From: Bolinopsis microptera
Lineage: Eukaryota > Ctenophora > Tentaculata > Lobata > Bolinopsidae
Direction of reading: 5' to 3'
NCBI RefSeq assembly: GCF_026151205.1
Contig: NC_087072.1
Coordinates: 7,178,084 to 7,242,083 of the forward strand
DNA length: 64,000 nucleotides
Shown: positions 62,164 to 64,000 of the stretch, one piece after another
Numbering within the stretch: position 1 is the first letter of the stretch
How the letters are laid out: each line of letters opens with the position of its first letter
Translations under genes and position numbers: made by a program
The notes under the pieces: generated by a model
What the model was told of the DNA's origin: nothing
The model's database searches: none
What the model saw: only the letters and a program-made list of their open reading frames with translations

Positions 62164-64000
62164 AAAGTTAGGCTGAATTATTAATTCTTACCGAATATTA
62201 GGGCTGTTTATTCTTACGTTTGATTTTTTAAATTTCTTAGTTCCAAAAAAATCTTTTATCTGCAGAATTTGTCCAAAAATGTTTTTAAAATTTCCTAGCT
62301 ATTTAAACGGTTCTATTGGCAAAACAGCCTATCACGTAACAATGAACGAAAGTAATTTCTACAAATTTCTTTGGCACCGGGTATAAACTGCTGCTCGAAT
62401 AAAACTTCAATCGCCTAAACTAATTCCTTTAACATTGAGTATAAATTACTGCACGACCAGCACCTTGATTGTTTTGTGGCAATGGTTAATTAGCCGCCTT
62501 GCTCGTGTCCGGCGTCTTGGTTTCAGTCTTGTTAAGAACCTTGCAACTTACGCGTACCTACTACCTACCGCTTAACTATAGTTCAAAATGCTTCGGAGAC
62601 CTGGACCTTTTGAACTTGACAATGCCCGATGCATAATCGCAAAATTTCTACTATGACCAGAATTTGCTTTCGTCCACTTTTAGATTAGTTCATTAAATAA
62701 TCTTTTCCGAATTTGACTGCAATCTGATAATCTGGCTTCCGTGAAATTCCAAAACATTGTTTTCCTCCTCCCACTGCGTAGTCCGTGACTGCGGTATTCA
62801 TCCCAAGATGTATTCTAATTCCGAGTAGCAATCCACCATGATCTGCCTATCTTGAGGCACTAGTTACAAGTTGAGAACTAAATAAATGGTCCTTATATCA
62901 GAAGAGCAGCATGAGTCATGACTCATCTGCAAACAAGTTGGCTCTCGTTCCAACCTAACTGGACTAAACCTATATAAATGCACCAAAAGGGATAACTTTA
63001 ACTTTGATTACTACATAATATTTCTAGACGTGCCGTCTAGCTGGGGTCTAAGGGAGCGGTTATGGTTAAGGTGGTTCGTCTTGAGTTCATATTAGACAGC
63101 ATCATGCGCAATATATGCGAAACTTCTAGTTTGCCATAATTTCGGAGTATAATTAGTCTAAAGAAGGAATTATGGAAAATATTTAATTGATATTACGACA
63201 AGTTATTGTTTCAGGAGCTTCCATATAACTTGTGTTAAAGCGTCTTAAACAATGACCTTTCATACCAATTATATATAATTATATGTTTCCATACCCCCTC
63301 CGGTTCTACTACGATAGGTCATTATCTCTGGTTATCATCCTCTCAGCATTCGACCATTTAGTTTATCCCTCTCATTCCATGTACCACTTTACCTCCATCA
63401 TCTTCTGATAGATTTCCCCGGTATCCTCATCCTGGAGGATTGACACAACCCATGAGAGGCTGGCAGAGCATCTTCGTGCTATACTTTTATGGGCCACCTA
63501 GGTCCAGCCTCTCTTTTAAAAATTAAAATTAAAAATACCCCTTCAGTTCGACTACGATACGGAACACCACTCCTACAATGAACCAGACATAAAACAGTGC
63601 GCATACTCTAAAGTTGTGCCCTCAGCAGCAAGGTTCTTCACACTTCAGTGCAAGTCGTGCACTGCTCACTGTATAGTTTGGTTGATTGGCACACTTATCA
63701 GCATTATCAGTCGGGTAGGCAGCGTTGTACCCTCTGGAGGGTTATGATAAACGGACGGTTTGCACCGCCACCGTACCATGTCGCTTGAACCGCCAGCATT
63801 TCCTTATTTGAACCGAGTGTAGCTTTTATATTTGGATATCTGCTATCTCAAACGTTACGAGTTTGATTTTGTCTACCGATTCGACTGGAATGAACTTAAT
63901 GATCAATTTAGTACCATTTCAGACTGGCCCAACAAATTTGACAAAGGCACTGCCGACTTAATTCTATTTCTGTACTGAGTTTTAATAAACAGCAGTTTGC
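62164..64000. other. Non-coding stretch with a possible retroelement 3' end near 63450-63540
   Basis: There is no supported gene. GAGAGGCTGG (63454) pairs with CCAGCCTCTC about 45 bases later, and an A-rich tail of repeated TTAAAA words follows (63515-63537), as at the 3' end of some LINEs or SINEs. The rest appears unremarkable. Confidence 0.35.

Noticed and set aside
63000-63540. Possible tRNA or SINE head
   Set aside because: I could not find A and B boxes with a cloverleaf; only a hairpin and an A-rich tail are visible.

Overview
This looks like an AT-rich animal nuclear genome window. The genes are interrupted by short GT-AG introns and transposable elements are dense. There are no prokaryote-style operons. 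The mix (non-LTR retrotransposons with ORF1/ORF2, an R4/Dong-like restriction-type-endonuclease LINE, Penelope-like remnants, Merlin and hAT non-autonomous elements) together with a receptor tyrosine phosphatase, a Rieske protein, a copper transporter and a Ly6-like exon suggests an invertebrate, possibly a cnidarian. That placement is inference.

The main architectural fact is that about 17 kb occurs twice in the same orientation. Copy A is about 543-17464. Copy B is about 22315-51181 and is swollen by transposon insertions. Both carry the same gene order: a GIY-YIG-like retroelement tail, an SLC35G/EamA-type transporter, the Rieske iron-sulfur subunit of complex III (UQCRFS1), an unidentified minus-strand gene, and a minus-strand receptor-type protein tyrosine phosphatase (RPTP). 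From about 38750 to 51181 copy B is riddled with one-base insertions and deletions in coding and non-coding DNA alike, whereas the sequence on both sides is clean. The simplest reading is two haplotypes laid end to end, with the B gap filled by uncorrected long-read sequence. A true segmental duplication is not excluded.

Layout. 1-534: reverse-transcriptase fragment (minus). 543-2601: retroelement tail and SLC35G-like pseudogene A. 4726-6540: intact six-exon UQCRFS1. 7102-7786: unknown gene (minus). 7896-11936: copy-A-specific insertions (TTA-flanked MITE, pyrimidine-rich macrosatellite containing a Merlin element, hAT MITE). 12842-16770: RPTP, minus, 5' end missing. 16781-17345: 15-bp minisatellite. 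17465-22148: unique sequence with weak exons and a terminal-inverted-repeat element. 22150-23549: copy B resumes. 23550-33916: a foldback-type transposon with very long inverted repeats, carrying a full-length LINE with two open frames in its left arm and a truncated LINE in its right arm. 33917-38766: rest of SLC35G copy B, split by a second LINE. 38750-51181: error-rich copy B. 51340-52140: clean upstream RPTP ectodomain exons. 52735-54292: R4/Dong-like LINE 3' end. 54293-55270: another LINE 3' end (minus). 56155-56688: CTR-type copper transporter. 59271-59868: Ly6-like final exon whose hydrophobic tail lies in a 47-bp minisatellite. 60000-64000: mostly non-coding.

Two results stand out biologically. 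The RPTP has lost its catalytic cysteine (HS instead of HC), has WDE in place of WPD, and carries a long acidic insert inside the phosphatase fold, so it is a predicted pseudophosphatase. The 23550-33916 nest can be taken apart layer by layer because copy A preserves the empty site. Both rest on hand-read gene models and repeat alignments; no search was run.
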